This document shows, piece by piece, positions 1 to 5,912 of a stretch of 7,937 bases of DNA. How positions within the stretch are numbered: position 1 is the stretch's first letter; each line of letters starts with the position of its first letter. This DNA comes from Pseudomonadota bacterium (GTDB taxonomy: Bacteria > Pseudomonadota > Alphaproteobacteria > Rhizobiales > Xanthobacteraceae). Position numbers and translations under genes: made by a program. The notes under the pieces were generated by a model. The model did no database searches. It was not told the DNA's origin and saw only the letters and a program-made list of their open reading frames with translations. The DNA lies in contig CAUJKG010000412.1 of the NCBI GenBank assembly GCA_963205465.1, positions 1-7,937 of the forward strand, read 5' to 3'.

Positions 1-1
1 C

Positions 2-787
2 ATCACCGAGCGCTCGCCCTATATCGTGCGCACGAGCTTCACGCTCGGCCAGTCGGCCGTAGTCATCGCGGACTGGGCGGCGCAGAACAACATCAAGAAA
101 GTGGTGACGCTGGTCACCGACTACGCGCCCGGCCACGACGCTGAGAAATCCTTCGTCGAGCAGTTCAAAGCCAAGGGCGGCACGCTGGTCGAAAGCATCC
201 GTGTGCCGATCCAGAACCCAGATTTCGCGCCCTTCCTGCAACGCGTGCTGGATGCCAAGCCCGACGCGCTCTATGTTTTCACGCCGTCCGGCGTCGGCTC
301 GATCCTGATGAAGCAATTCGTCGAGCGCGGCCTCGACAAATCCGGTATCCGCCTGATCGGCACCGGCGACATCACCGACGACGACATCCTGAACGGCTTC
401 GGCGATGCCGCGATCGGCGTCGTCACCGCGCACAATTATTCGACCGATCATCCTTCGGCGAAAAACAAGGATTATGTCGCCGCCTTCCGCAAGGCCGCGA
501 ACTTCCGCCCGAACTTTGCATCCGTCGGCGCCTATGACGGCATGCACCTGATCTACGAAGCGCTCAAGAAAACCGGCGGCAAGACCGATGGCGATGCTTT
601 GATCGCGGCCATGAAGGGCGCGAAGTGGGAAAGCCCGCGCGGACCGATGTCGATCGACCCGGAAACCCGCGACGTGATCCAGACCATCTACATCCGCAAG
701 GTCGAGAAGAAGGACGGCGAACTCTACAACGTTGAGTTCGCGAGCTTCCCCGACGTGAAGGATCCGGTGAAGGCGGCGAAGAAATAG
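2..787 (+). CDS. HAAT-family ABC transporter substrate-binding protein, 5'-truncated
   Basis: C-terminal two thirds of a periplasmic type I binding protein of the branched-chain amino-acid (LivK/Peripla_BP_6) class. The frame is open from base 2, reading ITERSPYIVRTSF, so the gene starts upstream of the window; a GTG at 26 is internal. About 261 residues are present, against roughly 390-400 for the family, so the signal peptide and most of lobe 1 are missing. Family-like segments are the region around VTDYAPGHDAEKSF, the hinge-side stretch NPDFAPFLQRVLDAKPDALYVF, and the late AYDGMHLIYEAL helix followed by SPRGPMSIDPETRDVIQ, typical of HAAT receptors. It would capture a solute and deliver it to the LivH/LivM permease encoded just downstream. 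Ligand identity is not deducible: relatives bind leucine-type amino acids, amides or aromatic acids. The 144-nt gap to livH may let this gene be expressed more strongly than the membrane genes, which is inference. Confidence 0.93.
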   Translation: MTERSPYIVRTSFTLGQSAVVIADWAAQNNIKKVVTLVTDYAPGHDAEKSFVEQFKAKGGTLVESIRVPIQNPDFAPFLQRVLDAKPDALYVFTPSGVGSILMKQFVERGLDKSGIRLIGTGDITDDDILNGFGDAAIGVVTAHNYSTDHPSAKNKDYVAAFRKAANFRPNFASVGAYDGMHLIYEALKKTGGKTDGDALIAAMKGAKWESPRGPMSIDPETRDVIQTIYIRKVEKKDGELYNVEFASFPDVKDPVKAAKK

Positions 788-799
788 GCATAGCCAACT

Positions 800-845
800 C
801 TCATGGTTCGAGACGCGCCGCGAATGCGGCGCTCCTCACCATGAG
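800..845. repeat. Hairpin repeat A between binding-protein gene and livH
   Basis: Imperfect palindrome 13 nt after the binding-protein stop codon. The outer arms CTCATGGT (800-807) and ACCATGAG (838-845) are perfectly complementary. The inner arms GCGCCGC (815-821) and GCGGCGC (826-832) close on a GAAT loop. Between them lie an asymmetric TCGAGAC on the left and TCCTC on the right, within which GAG (810-812) can pair with CTC (835-837). This architecture matches short intergenic palindromes I recall as abundant in Bradyrhizobium and Rhodopseudomonas genomes. No U-tract follows, so it is not a classic intrinsic terminator. A role in 3'-end protection or partial attenuation is inference. Confidence 0.75.
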
Positions 846-866
846 GGCTTTGCTTTCTCCATGACC

Positions 867-911
867 CTCACCCTGAGGAGGCTCGCGCAGCGAGCCGTCT
901 CGAAGGGTGAG
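867..911. repeat. Hairpin repeat B, inverted copy of the same type
   Basis: Second imperfect palindrome, 21 nt after repeat A. The outer arms CTCACCCT (867-874) and AGGGTGAG (904-911) pair perfectly, as do the inner arms GGCTCGC (880-886) and GCGAGCC (890-896) around a GCA loop. The asymmetric internal parts are GAGGA on the left and GTCTCGA on the right. That is the reverse complement of the TCGAGAC/TCCTC layout in repeat A, so the two elements lie head to head. The arms differ in base sequence but remain complementary, meaning structure is kept while sequence drifts. The right arm ends 20 nt before the livH ATG, so an RNA hairpin here could affect livH translation (inference). Confidence 0.72.
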
Positions 912-931
912 AAGAAACGGCACGAGCCTTC

Positions 932-1792
932 ATGCTGACCATCCTGTTCGACGGCATCGCCTACGGCATGCTCCTGTTCGTGATCTCCTGCGGGCTCGCG
1001 GTCACGCTCGGCTTGATGAATTTTGTCAACCTCGCACACGGGGCCTTCGCGATCCTCGGCGGCTATTGCGCCTATGCGCTGGTCAATCTCTACGGCGTGC
1101 CGTTCTTCGCGAGCCTGCCGGTCGCGTTTTTATTCGCGGCCATGATCGGCCTCCTCGCCGAGCGTACGCTCTATGTGCACTTCTACAACCGCAGTCATCT
1201 CGAACAGGTGCTCTTCACCATCGGCCTCGTCTTCATGGTGTCGGCGCTGGTCGATTACTTCATGGGCTCGCAGCAGCGCTTCATCAATCTGCCACCGTAT
1301 TTGCAGGGCCGCTTCGACTTCTTCGGCATCGGCATCGGCAAATACCGGCTCCTGATCATTTTTATCTGCGCCCTGATCCTGCTCGTGCTGCAACTGATCC
1401 TCGGCCATACCCGCTTCGGCAGCCGGCTGCGCGCCGCGGTCGACGACCAGCGGGTGGCCCGGGGCCTCGGCATCAACGTGAACTGGGTCTTCGCGCTCAC
1501 CTTCGCGGTCGGCTGCGGGCTTGCGGGACTTGGCGGCGCGCTTGGCGCGGAAATCCTGTCGCTCGAGCCGCACTTCCCGCTGAAGTTCATGATCTATTTT
1601 CTGATCGTGGTTTCGGTCGGCGGCACCTCGAGCATTACCGGGCCGTTCCTCGCTTCGATCCTGCTCGGCATCGGCGACGTCGCCGGGAAATATTACGCGC
1701 CGCGCTACGGCGGCTTCGTCATCTACACGATCATGATCGTGGTGCTGGTCTTGCGGCCGCAGGGCCTGTTCGCGCGCGGCCAGTCAAAATAG
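932..1792 (+). CDS. livH: HAAT ABC transporter permease, LivH type
   Basis: Integral inner-membrane permease of 286 residues (E. coli LivH is about 308). The N-terminus is a hydrophobic helix followed by the LivH hallmark GLMNFVNLAHGAFAILGGY at residues 27-45. Further membrane segments lie near residues 57-76, 91-111, 138-158, 184-206, 219-247 and 261-276. The cytoplasmic coupling loop that contacts the ATPases is RAAVDDQRVARGLGIN at 167-182, corresponding to the EAA loop. The ATG at 932 is the first start after an in-frame stop at 908-910. No clear Shine-Dalgarno precedes it; the nearest purine-rich run, GAGAAGAAA, is too far upstream and partly inside hairpin repeat B. It would form the channel with LivM, whose gene begins 2 nt after this stop codon. 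Confidence 0.93.
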   Translation: MLTILFDGIAYGMLLFVISCGLAVTLGLMNFVNLAHGAFAILGGYCAYALVNLYGVPFFASLPVAFLFAAMIGLLAERTLYVHFYNRSHLEQVLFTIGLVFMVSALVDYFMGSQQRFINLPPYLQGRFDFFGIGIGKYRLLIIFICALILLVLQLILGHTRFGSRLRAAVDDQRVARGLGINVNWVFALTFAVGCGLAGLGGALGAEILSLEPHFPLKFMIYFLIVVSVGGTSSITGPFLASILLGIGDVAGKYYAPRYGGFVIYTIMIVVLVLRPQGLFARGQSK

Positions 1793-1794
1793 CC

Positions 1795-2796
1795 ATGCAC
1801 ACGATCTCCACTCCGCAGGAAGCGACGCAAGCACTTGCCAAAAGGCGGGCATGGCACTGGCTAGAAGTTGTGTTCTGGCTTGCGGCCGCGGCGTCGGTGT
1901 TCCTGCTGCCGAGCCAACATTCATTGCTCACGCAGATCGCGATCTGGTCGCTGTTTGCAATCTCGCTCGATCTCATTCTGGGCTATGCCGGCATCGTCTC
2001 GCTCGGGCATGCCGCCTATTTCGGCTTCGGCGCTTACGTCGCGGCGCTGTTCGCGATTAATTACACCGGCGAGCCGGTGACGGGTCTCGCCGTCGCCGCG
2101 GTCGCTTCCGGCCTGCTCGGTCTCGTCACCAGCCTGCTCGTGCTGCGCGGCTCGGATCTTACGCGCCTTATGGTCACCCTCGGCATCGCGCTGGTGATGT
2201 ACGAGCTTGCCAACCAGATGTCCTGGCTCACCGGCGGCGCCGACGGACTCACCGGCATGCCGGTGGATCCGGTGCTTGGCGTGCTGCCGATCTCGTTCCG
2301 CCCCCTGAATGCTTATGGCTACGTGCTCGCGGTTCTCTTCGTGCTGTTCGTCGTAGCGAGGCGCATCGTGCATTCGCCTTTCGGCATGTCGCTGCGGGCA
2401 ATCAAGGGCAATCCGCTGCGCGCGTCGCAAATCGGCGTGCCGAACAACCTGCGGCTGATCGCGGTCTATTCCATCGCCGCGGCTTACGCCGGCATCGCGG
2501 GCGCGCTGCTCGCGCAAACCACGCCGGTGGTTTCGCTCACTTATATCGACTTCCAGCGCTCGGCCGACGTGCTCCTGATGCTCATCATCGGCGGCACCGG
2601 TTATCTCTATGGCGGCATCATCGGCAGCGCGCTGTTTCTGATCGCACAGAAATTCATCGGCAATGTCACGCCGCAATACTGGGAATTCTGGATCGGTTTC
2701 GCGCTCGTGGTAATCGCCTTGTTCGCACGCGACCGCGGCGTCTTCAGCATCTTTGAGCGCCTTCGCAACATCGTCGGCGGCAAGACAAAGCCATGA
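1795..2796 (+). CDS. livM: HAAT ABC transporter permease, LivM type
   Basis: Second inner-membrane permease, 333 residues. After a polar N-terminus of about 22 residues come hydrophobic helices. The LivM hallmark GYAGIVSLGHAAYFGFGAY sits at 63-81, the conserved loop GGADGLTGMP at 147-156, and the coupling loop FGMSLRAIKGNPLRASQIGV at 196-215, followed by AYAGIAGALLAQ and the C-terminal GGTGYLYGGIIGSAL segment. The reading frame stays open far upstream through livH, back to 907, but that stretch has arginine-rich nonsense composition and no family match. The ATG at 1795, two bases after the livH stop, is therefore the start; translation is probably coupled. The C-terminus overlaps the livG start by 4 nt (ATGA). 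Confidence 0.93.
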   Translation: MHTISTPQEATQALAKRRAWHWLEVVFWLAAAASVFLLPSQHSLLTQIAIWSLFAISLDLILGYAGIVSLGHAAYFGFGAYVAALFAINYTGEPVTGLAVAAVASGLLGLVTSLLVLRGSDLTRLMVTLGIALVMYELANQMSWLTGGADGLTGMPVDPVLGVLPISFRPLNAYGYVLAVLFVLFVVARRIVHSPFGMSLRAIKGNPLRASQIGVPNNLRLIAVYSIAAAYAGIAGALLAQTTPVVSLTYIDFQRSADVLLMLIIGGTGYLYGGIIGSALFLIAQKFIGNVTPQYWEFWIGFALVVIALFARDRGVFSIFERLRNIVGGKTKP

Positions 2797-3542
2797 ACGC
2801 GCTGGAAACCATCCATCTCGAAAAGCGCTTCGGCGGCATCGTGCCGACCAGCGACGTGAACCTCGTCGTACGCGAAGGCGCGCGTCACGCGCTGATCGGC
2901 CCGAACGGTGCCGGCAAGACCACGCTCATCAATCTTCTGACCGGCGTGTTGAAGCCGAGCAAAGGCCGGATCAAACTCGGCGGCGAGGACATCACCGTCC
3001 TCAAGCCGCACCAGCGCGTGGCGCGCGGAATTTCGCGCACCTTCCAGATCAACCAGGTATTTGGCGAACTCTCACCGCTCGAATCGATCGTGTTCGCGAT
3101 CGGCGAACGCGAGCATCTCGGCACGCGATTCTGGCGCGGCTTCGGCAGCGACGACGCCATTGTCGCCGAGGCGGTCGCCATTGCCAAGCAATTCGGACTT
3201 TCCGATGTGCTGACCGCGCAAACCGCTTCGCTGCCCTACGGCAAACAGCGGCAGCTCGAAATCGCGCTCGCGATTGCAGGAAAGCCGCGCGTGTTGTTGC
3301 TAGACGAACCTGCAGCCGGCGTGCCGGAGGCGGAGCGCCACGAGATTCTAGAAATCGTCGCGGCCTTGCCGCAAGACGTCACCGTGCTGCTGATCGAGCA
3401 CGACATGGACATCGTGTTCGGCTTTGCCGACCGCATCTCCGTGCTGGTGGAAGGCAAGCTCTTCGTCGAAGGCGAGCCGAAGGAAATCGAAAACGATCCG
3501 CGCGTGCGCGCGGTCTATCTCGGCGAGCGCGCCGATGGGTGA
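2793..3542 (+). CDS. livG: HAAT ABC transporter ATP-binding protein, LivG type
   Basis: Cytoplasmic ATPase of 249 residues. Walker A is GPNGAGKT at 36-43. The Q-loop glutamine is Q85 (SRTFQ). The signature region is LPYGKQRQLEIA at 147-158. Walker B is RVLLLDEP at 166-173 with catalytic E172, and the switch histidine is H203 in IEHDMD. The signature has Pro-Tyr where many LivG proteins have Ser-Tyr, and the D-loop region reads AAGVPEAE rather than the common AAGLNPxE. From memory this pattern recurs in a subgroup of rhizobial HAAT ATPases, so I read it as subfamily character and not damage. It would pair with LivF as a heterodimer on the LivH/LivM coupling loops. The start overlaps the end of livM (ATGA), which suggests translational coupling. 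Confidence 0.94.
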   Translation: MNALETIHLEKRFGGIVPTSDVNLVVREGARHALIGPNGAGKTTLINLLTGVLKPSKGRIKLGGEDITVLKPHQRVARGISRTFQINQVFGELSPLESIVFAIGEREHLGTRFWRGFGSDDAIVAEAVAIAKQFGLSDVLTAQTASLPYGKQRQLEIALAIAGKPRVLLLDEPAAGVPEAERHEILEIVAALPQDVTVLLIEHDMDIVFGFADRISVLVEGKLFVEGEPKEIENDPRVRAVYLGERADG

Positions 3543-4251
3543 GATTCTCCGAATCGAAAACCTGCGCGCTGGCTACGGCGAGGCGGTGGTGCTGCCGGAC
3601 CTTTCACTCACCCTTGAAGCAGGCCAGTCGCTCGCCCTCCTCGGCCGCAATGGCATGGGCAAGACCACGCTGGTCAATTCCATCATCGGCGTGACACGCC
3701 GCTTCGGCGGAAAAATCATACTCGACGGGAAGGACATCACAGCGCTCCGGCCCGATCAGCGCGCGCTCGCCGGCATCGGCTGGGTGCCGCAGGAACGCAA
3801 CATCTTCAAGTCGCTGACGGTGACGGAAAATCTCACCGCGGTAGCGACGGATGGAAAGTGGAACGTCGAGCGCGTGTTCCAGCTATTCCCGCGACTGGCC
3901 GAGCGCCGCTTCAATCTCGGCAACCAACTCTCGGGCGGCGAGCAGCAGATGCTCGCGCTCGGCCGCGCGCTGGTGCTGAACCCGAAACTCTTGTTGCTCG
4001 ACGAACCGCTCGAGGGCCTCGCCCCGATCATCGTCGACGAACTGCTCGCCGCGTTCCGCCGCATCATCCGCGATGAGAAGCTCTCGGCGATTCTGGTCGA
4101 GCAGAACGCGCAGAAAATCCTGGGCGTCACCGACCGCGCCGCTATCCTGGAGCGCGGCGTGATCGTGCATGAGGCGGCAAGCAGCGAATTGCGCAAGCAG
4201 CCGGAAGTGCTGGAAGGCTATCTCGGGGTTGGGAAGGCGAAGCGAACCTAG
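3535..4251 (+). CDS. livF: HAAT ABC transporter ATP-binding protein, LivF type
   Basis: Second ATPase of the importer, 238 residues. Walker A is GRNGMGKT at 37-44. The Q-loop is Q86 in WVPQERN, the signature is LSGGEQQ at 132-138, and Walker B is LLLLDEP at 152-158 with E157. The switch position reads VEQN (Q190) instead of His, which is usual for LivF and not a defect. The frame is open from an ATG at 3424, but residues encoded before 3535 are an out-of-family shadow of livG. MGEILRIENLRAGYG is the proper family N-terminus, so the ATG at 3535, overlapping livG by 8 nt, is the start. It is the last gene of the operon and converges on hemA. Confidence 0.94.
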   Translation: MGEILRIENLRAGYGEAVVLPDLSLTLEAGQSLALLGRNGMGKTTLVNSIIGVTRRFGGKIILDGKDITALRPDQRALAGIGWVPQERNIFKSLTVTENLTAVATDGKWNVERVFQLFPRLAERRFNLGNQLSGGEQQMLALGRALVLNPKLLLLDEPLEGLAPIIVDELLAAFRRIIRDEKLSAILVEQNAQKILGVTDRAAILERGVIVHEAASSELRKQPEVLEGYLGVGKAKRT

Positions 4252-4269
4252 CGCTTTGCGCAATACATG

Positions 4270-4355
4270 GTCGTCCCCGCGAAGGCGGAGACCCATAATC
4301 CCGGTGCTGGCATTTGAATTCGGTGGTTATGGATTCCCGCTTCCGCGGGAATGAC
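4270..4355. repeat. Inverted pair of small palindromes between livF and hemA
   Basis: The 29-nt arms 4270-4298 and 4327-4355 are inverted repeats of each other, matching at 22 of 29 positions by hand alignment; all seven differences are transitions. Each arm is also a small hairpin. The right arm has ATTCCCGC (4333-4340), loop TTCC, then GCGGGAAT (4345-4352). The left arm pairs GTC-CCGC (4273-4280) with GCGG-GAC (4285-4292) around GAAG, with one mismatch. It resembles the dispersed alphaproteobacterial palindrome that reads roughly TCATTCCCGC..GCGGGAAT. It lies between convergent genes and ends 8 nt from the hemA stop codon, so it could work as a bidirectional mRNA 3' end, although there is no strong U-tract. 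Confidence 0.75.
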
Positions 4356-4363
4356 AGAAACTT

Positions 4364-5599
4364 TTACTCCGCCGCCTGCGGCGTACGGGCGTAAGTCAGC
4401 CCGAGCTTGTTCCAGACCTGGACCAGCGCATCGACCAGTTCGGCGATCAGCTTGTCGTCATGGAACGGCGACGGCGTTACGCGGAGGCGCTCTGCGCCGC
4501 GCGGCACGGTCGGATAATTGATCGGCTGAATGTAAATGCCGTGCTCGTTCAGGAGCATGTCGCTCGCCGCTTTGCAGAGTGCAGCGTCGCCGACCATCAG
4601 CGGGATGATGTGCGTATTGCCCGCCATCACCGGCAGACCCGCCTTGAACATTTCCGATTTCGCCCGCGCGACCTGCGCGCGATGACCGATCCGTTCGGTT
4701 TGCGAAGTCTTCAGATGCTTGATCGAAGCCGCCGCAGCAGCAGCGACCGCCGGCGGCAAAGCCGTCGTGAAAATAAAGCCCGGCGCGAACGAACGCACCG
4801 CGTCGCAAACCGCCTGCTTGCCGGTGATATAGCCGCCGACCACACCGAACGCCTTGCCGAGTGTGCCTTCGATCACGTCGACGCGGCTCATTACGCCGTC
4901 GCGCTCGGCGACGCCGGCGCCGCGCGGACCATACATGCCGACCGCATGCACCTCGTCGAGATAGGTCATCGCGCCGTATTTCTCGGCGAGATCGCAAATC
5001 GCGCCGATCGGCGCGACATCGCCGTCCATCGAATAGATGCTCTCGAACACCACGAGCTTGGGCCGGTCGCCCGCGCCTTTGAGCAATTCCTCGAGATGGG
5101 CGAGATCGTTGTGGCGGAAGATCATCTTCTGCGCGCCGGACTGGCGCACGCCTTCGATCATCGAATTATGGTTCAGCGCGTCCGAAAGGATCAGGCAGTT
5201 CGGCAAAAGCTTCGCGAGCGTGGCGATGCCGGTTTCGTTCGAGACGTAGCCGGACGTGAAGACCAGCGCGGCTTCCTTCTGGTGCAGGTCGGCAAGCTCG
5301 TTCTCAAGATCGACGATGTGCTTGCTGTTGCCGGCGATGTTGCGCGTGCCGCCAGCACCCGTGCCGCATTCGTCCGCAGCGCTCTTCATCGCCTCGATGA
5401 CTTTCGGGTGACGGCCCATGCCGAGATAATCGTTCGAGCACCACACCACGATTTCGCGCTCGCCTTCCGGCGAATGCCAGATCGCGCGCGGGAAACGCGC
5501 ATTGTCGCGCGCAATCGGGGTGAAGACACGATAGCGCCGCTCGGCATGCAGCCCGGCCAGCGCTTTTTCGAACAGTTGCGTGTAATCGGACGAATTCAA
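4364..5599 (-). CDS. hemA: 5-aminolevulinate synthase (C4 pathway)
   Basis: PLP-dependent alpha-oxoamine synthase that condenses glycine and succinyl-CoA to 5-aminolevulinate, CO2 and CoA, the committed step of tetrapyrrole synthesis in Alphaproteobacteria. From the chosen start it has 411 residues. Motifs: LHAERRYRVF at 17-26, VWCSNDYLGMG at 52-62, GTGAGGTRNIAG at 79-90, LNHNSMIEG at 142-150, the ALAS-typical IFRHNDLAHLE at 160-170, YSMDGD at 189-194, LDEVHAVG at 214-221 (D215 binds the pyridine nitrogen), EGTLGKAFG at 244-252 with the PLP lysine K249, and PINYPTVPRG at 359-368. The frame is open to a TTG at 5704, with an ATG at 5656, but those N-terminal extensions do not look like the family. 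A TTG at 5599 gives MNSSDYTQLF, in register with Rhodobacter HemA (D214/K248), so I prefer it. Start confidence is moderate; function is near certain. Confidence 0.93.
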   Translation of the reverse strand: MNSSDYTQLFEKALAGLHAERRYRVFTPIARDNARFPRAIWHSPEGEREIVVWCSNDYLGMGRHPKVIEAMKSAADECGTGAGGTRNIAGNSKHIVDLENELADLHQKEAALVFTSGYVSNETGIATLAKLLPNCLILSDALNHNSMIEGVRQSGAQKMIFRHNDLAHLEELLKGAGDRPKLVVFESIYSMDGDVAPIGAICDLAEKYGAMTYLDEVHAVGMYGPRGAGVAERDGVMSRVDVIEGTLGKAFGVVGGYITGKQAVCDAVRSFAPGFIFTTALPPAVAAAAAASIKHLKTSQTERIGHRAQVARAKSEMFKAGLPVMAGNTHIIPLMVGDAALCKAASDMLLNEHGIYIQPINYPTVPRGAERLRVTPSPFHDDKLIAELVDALVQVWNKLGLTYARTPQAAE

Positions 5600-5640
5600 G
5601 ATGGCGCGCTTTCGCGGTTCCGGCAGATCGAGCCGTACAT
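5596..5640 (-). other. Possible 14-codon upstream ORF overlapping the hemA TTG start
   Basis: On the minus strand an ATG at 5640-5638 opens a 14-residue reading frame, MYGSICRNRESAPS. Its TGA (5598-5596) overlaps the proposed hemA TTG (5599-5597) in the four bases TTGA. An AGGA run touches the ATG, closer than normal Shine-Dalgarno spacing. This arrangement could couple leader translation to hemA or be chance. There is no homology to lean on. Confidence 0.25.
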
Positions 5641-5690
5641 TCCTATTTAGAAGCATAGCAAGGAAGGGCCACAACGTCGCGGCCAATGCC

Positions 5691-5704
5691 TTGCGCCAGA
5701 TCAA
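5691..5704 (-). promoter_or_regulatory. FixK/FNR-type box upstream of hemA
   Basis: Read on the hemA strand the site is TTGATCTGGCGCAA, which fits the rhizobial FixK2-type consensus TTG(A/C)-N6-(T/G)CAA exactly and the FNR consensus TTGAT-N4-ATCAA in 8 of 10 fixed bases. Its centre (5697.5) is about 98 nt upstream of the TTG start at 5599, a reasonable distance for a promoter activator site. FNR-type control of hemA by FnrL is known in Rhodobacter. I could not identify a convincing -10 at the class II spacing; an extended -10-like TGCTATGCT at 5660-5652 sits about 10 nt too far. A box here also argues against hemA starts at 5704 or 5656. Confidence 0.5.
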
Positions 5705-5900
5705 GTGACGAAATTCGGCCGCTAGAGGTATTTAAATACCAATATTAACGCCCGAGGGCAGCAAAACGCGATTTCACTACCTAATTACCATTCAGCGCCA
5801 CTTTCACCCCTGAAAACAAAGCAATTTGAATATGTTAACTATTTGGAAACCATGAACAGGGAAATTTCTGCCTAGTGACCCTCGCTATCCGGGGGTGGCT
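5705..5900. promoter_or_regulatory. Divergent hemA/fliF intergenic control region
   Basis: No protein-coding gene of recognisable type lies here. Base composition drops to AT-rich between about 5729 and 5870, unlike the coding flanks, as expected for promoters. Visible elements are the 14-bp palindrome at 5727-5740, a GCCC-GA-GGGC inverted repeat at 5750-5759 and a GTTAAC at 5834-5839. I could not assign a confident -35/-10 or sigma-54 promoter to either gene. An antisense frame from the fliF region runs into this stretch but shows no protein-like character. Confidence 0.5.
5727..5740. promoter_or_regulatory. Perfect 14-bp palindrome, candidate operator
   Basis: GGTATTTAAATACC is a perfect, AT-rich inverted repeat in the divergent hemA/fliF control region. 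It stands out from the GC-rich surroundings, lies 22 bp upstream of the FixK-like box on the hemA side, and is about 172 bp before the fliF start. The symmetry suits a dimeric regulator, but I do not recognise the motif. It could instead be part of an AT-rich promoter core for hemA. Confidence 0.4.
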
Positions 5901-5906
5901 GGGGAG
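5901..5906 (+). promoter_or_regulatory. Ribosome binding site deciding the fliF start
   Basis: GGGGAG lies 6 nt before the GTG at 5913, a standard Shine-Dalgarno spacing. The alternative in-frame GTG at 5895 has only a G-run directly abutting it, so 5913 is the better start. Confidence 0.6.
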
Positions 5907-5912
5907 AATTCC

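Noticed and set aside
907..1794. Upstream extension of the livM frame running through livH
   Set aside because: The extension is an arginine-rich shadow of livH. LivM family sequence begins only after the ATG at 1795.
3424..3534. N-terminal extension of LivF from an ATG at 3424
   Set aside because: It would overlap livG by 119 nt and adds low-complexity residues absent from the family; the ATG at 3535 gives the proper N-terminus.
4333..4366. Intrinsic terminator of livF
   Set aside because: The hairpin is good, but it is followed by GACAGAAAC before a short T-run, not directly by a U-tract; it is better described as a repeat element that may also define transcript ends.
4460..5650. 396-codon plus-strand frame opposite hemA
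   Set aside because: Composition is typical of an antisense shadow, and the minus strand encodes an intact ALA synthase with all active-site motifs.
5646..5652. TTCTAAA on the hemA strand, like half of an Irr iron-control element
   Set aside because: Only one half-site is present; the partner TTTAGAA at proper spacing is missing, and a 7-mer is weak evidence.
5835..5849. TTAACTAT as a possible CtrA site for fliF
   Set aside because: The CtrA pattern TTAA-N7-TTAA is not met; the second half reads GAAA, and no other half-site lies at the right distance.
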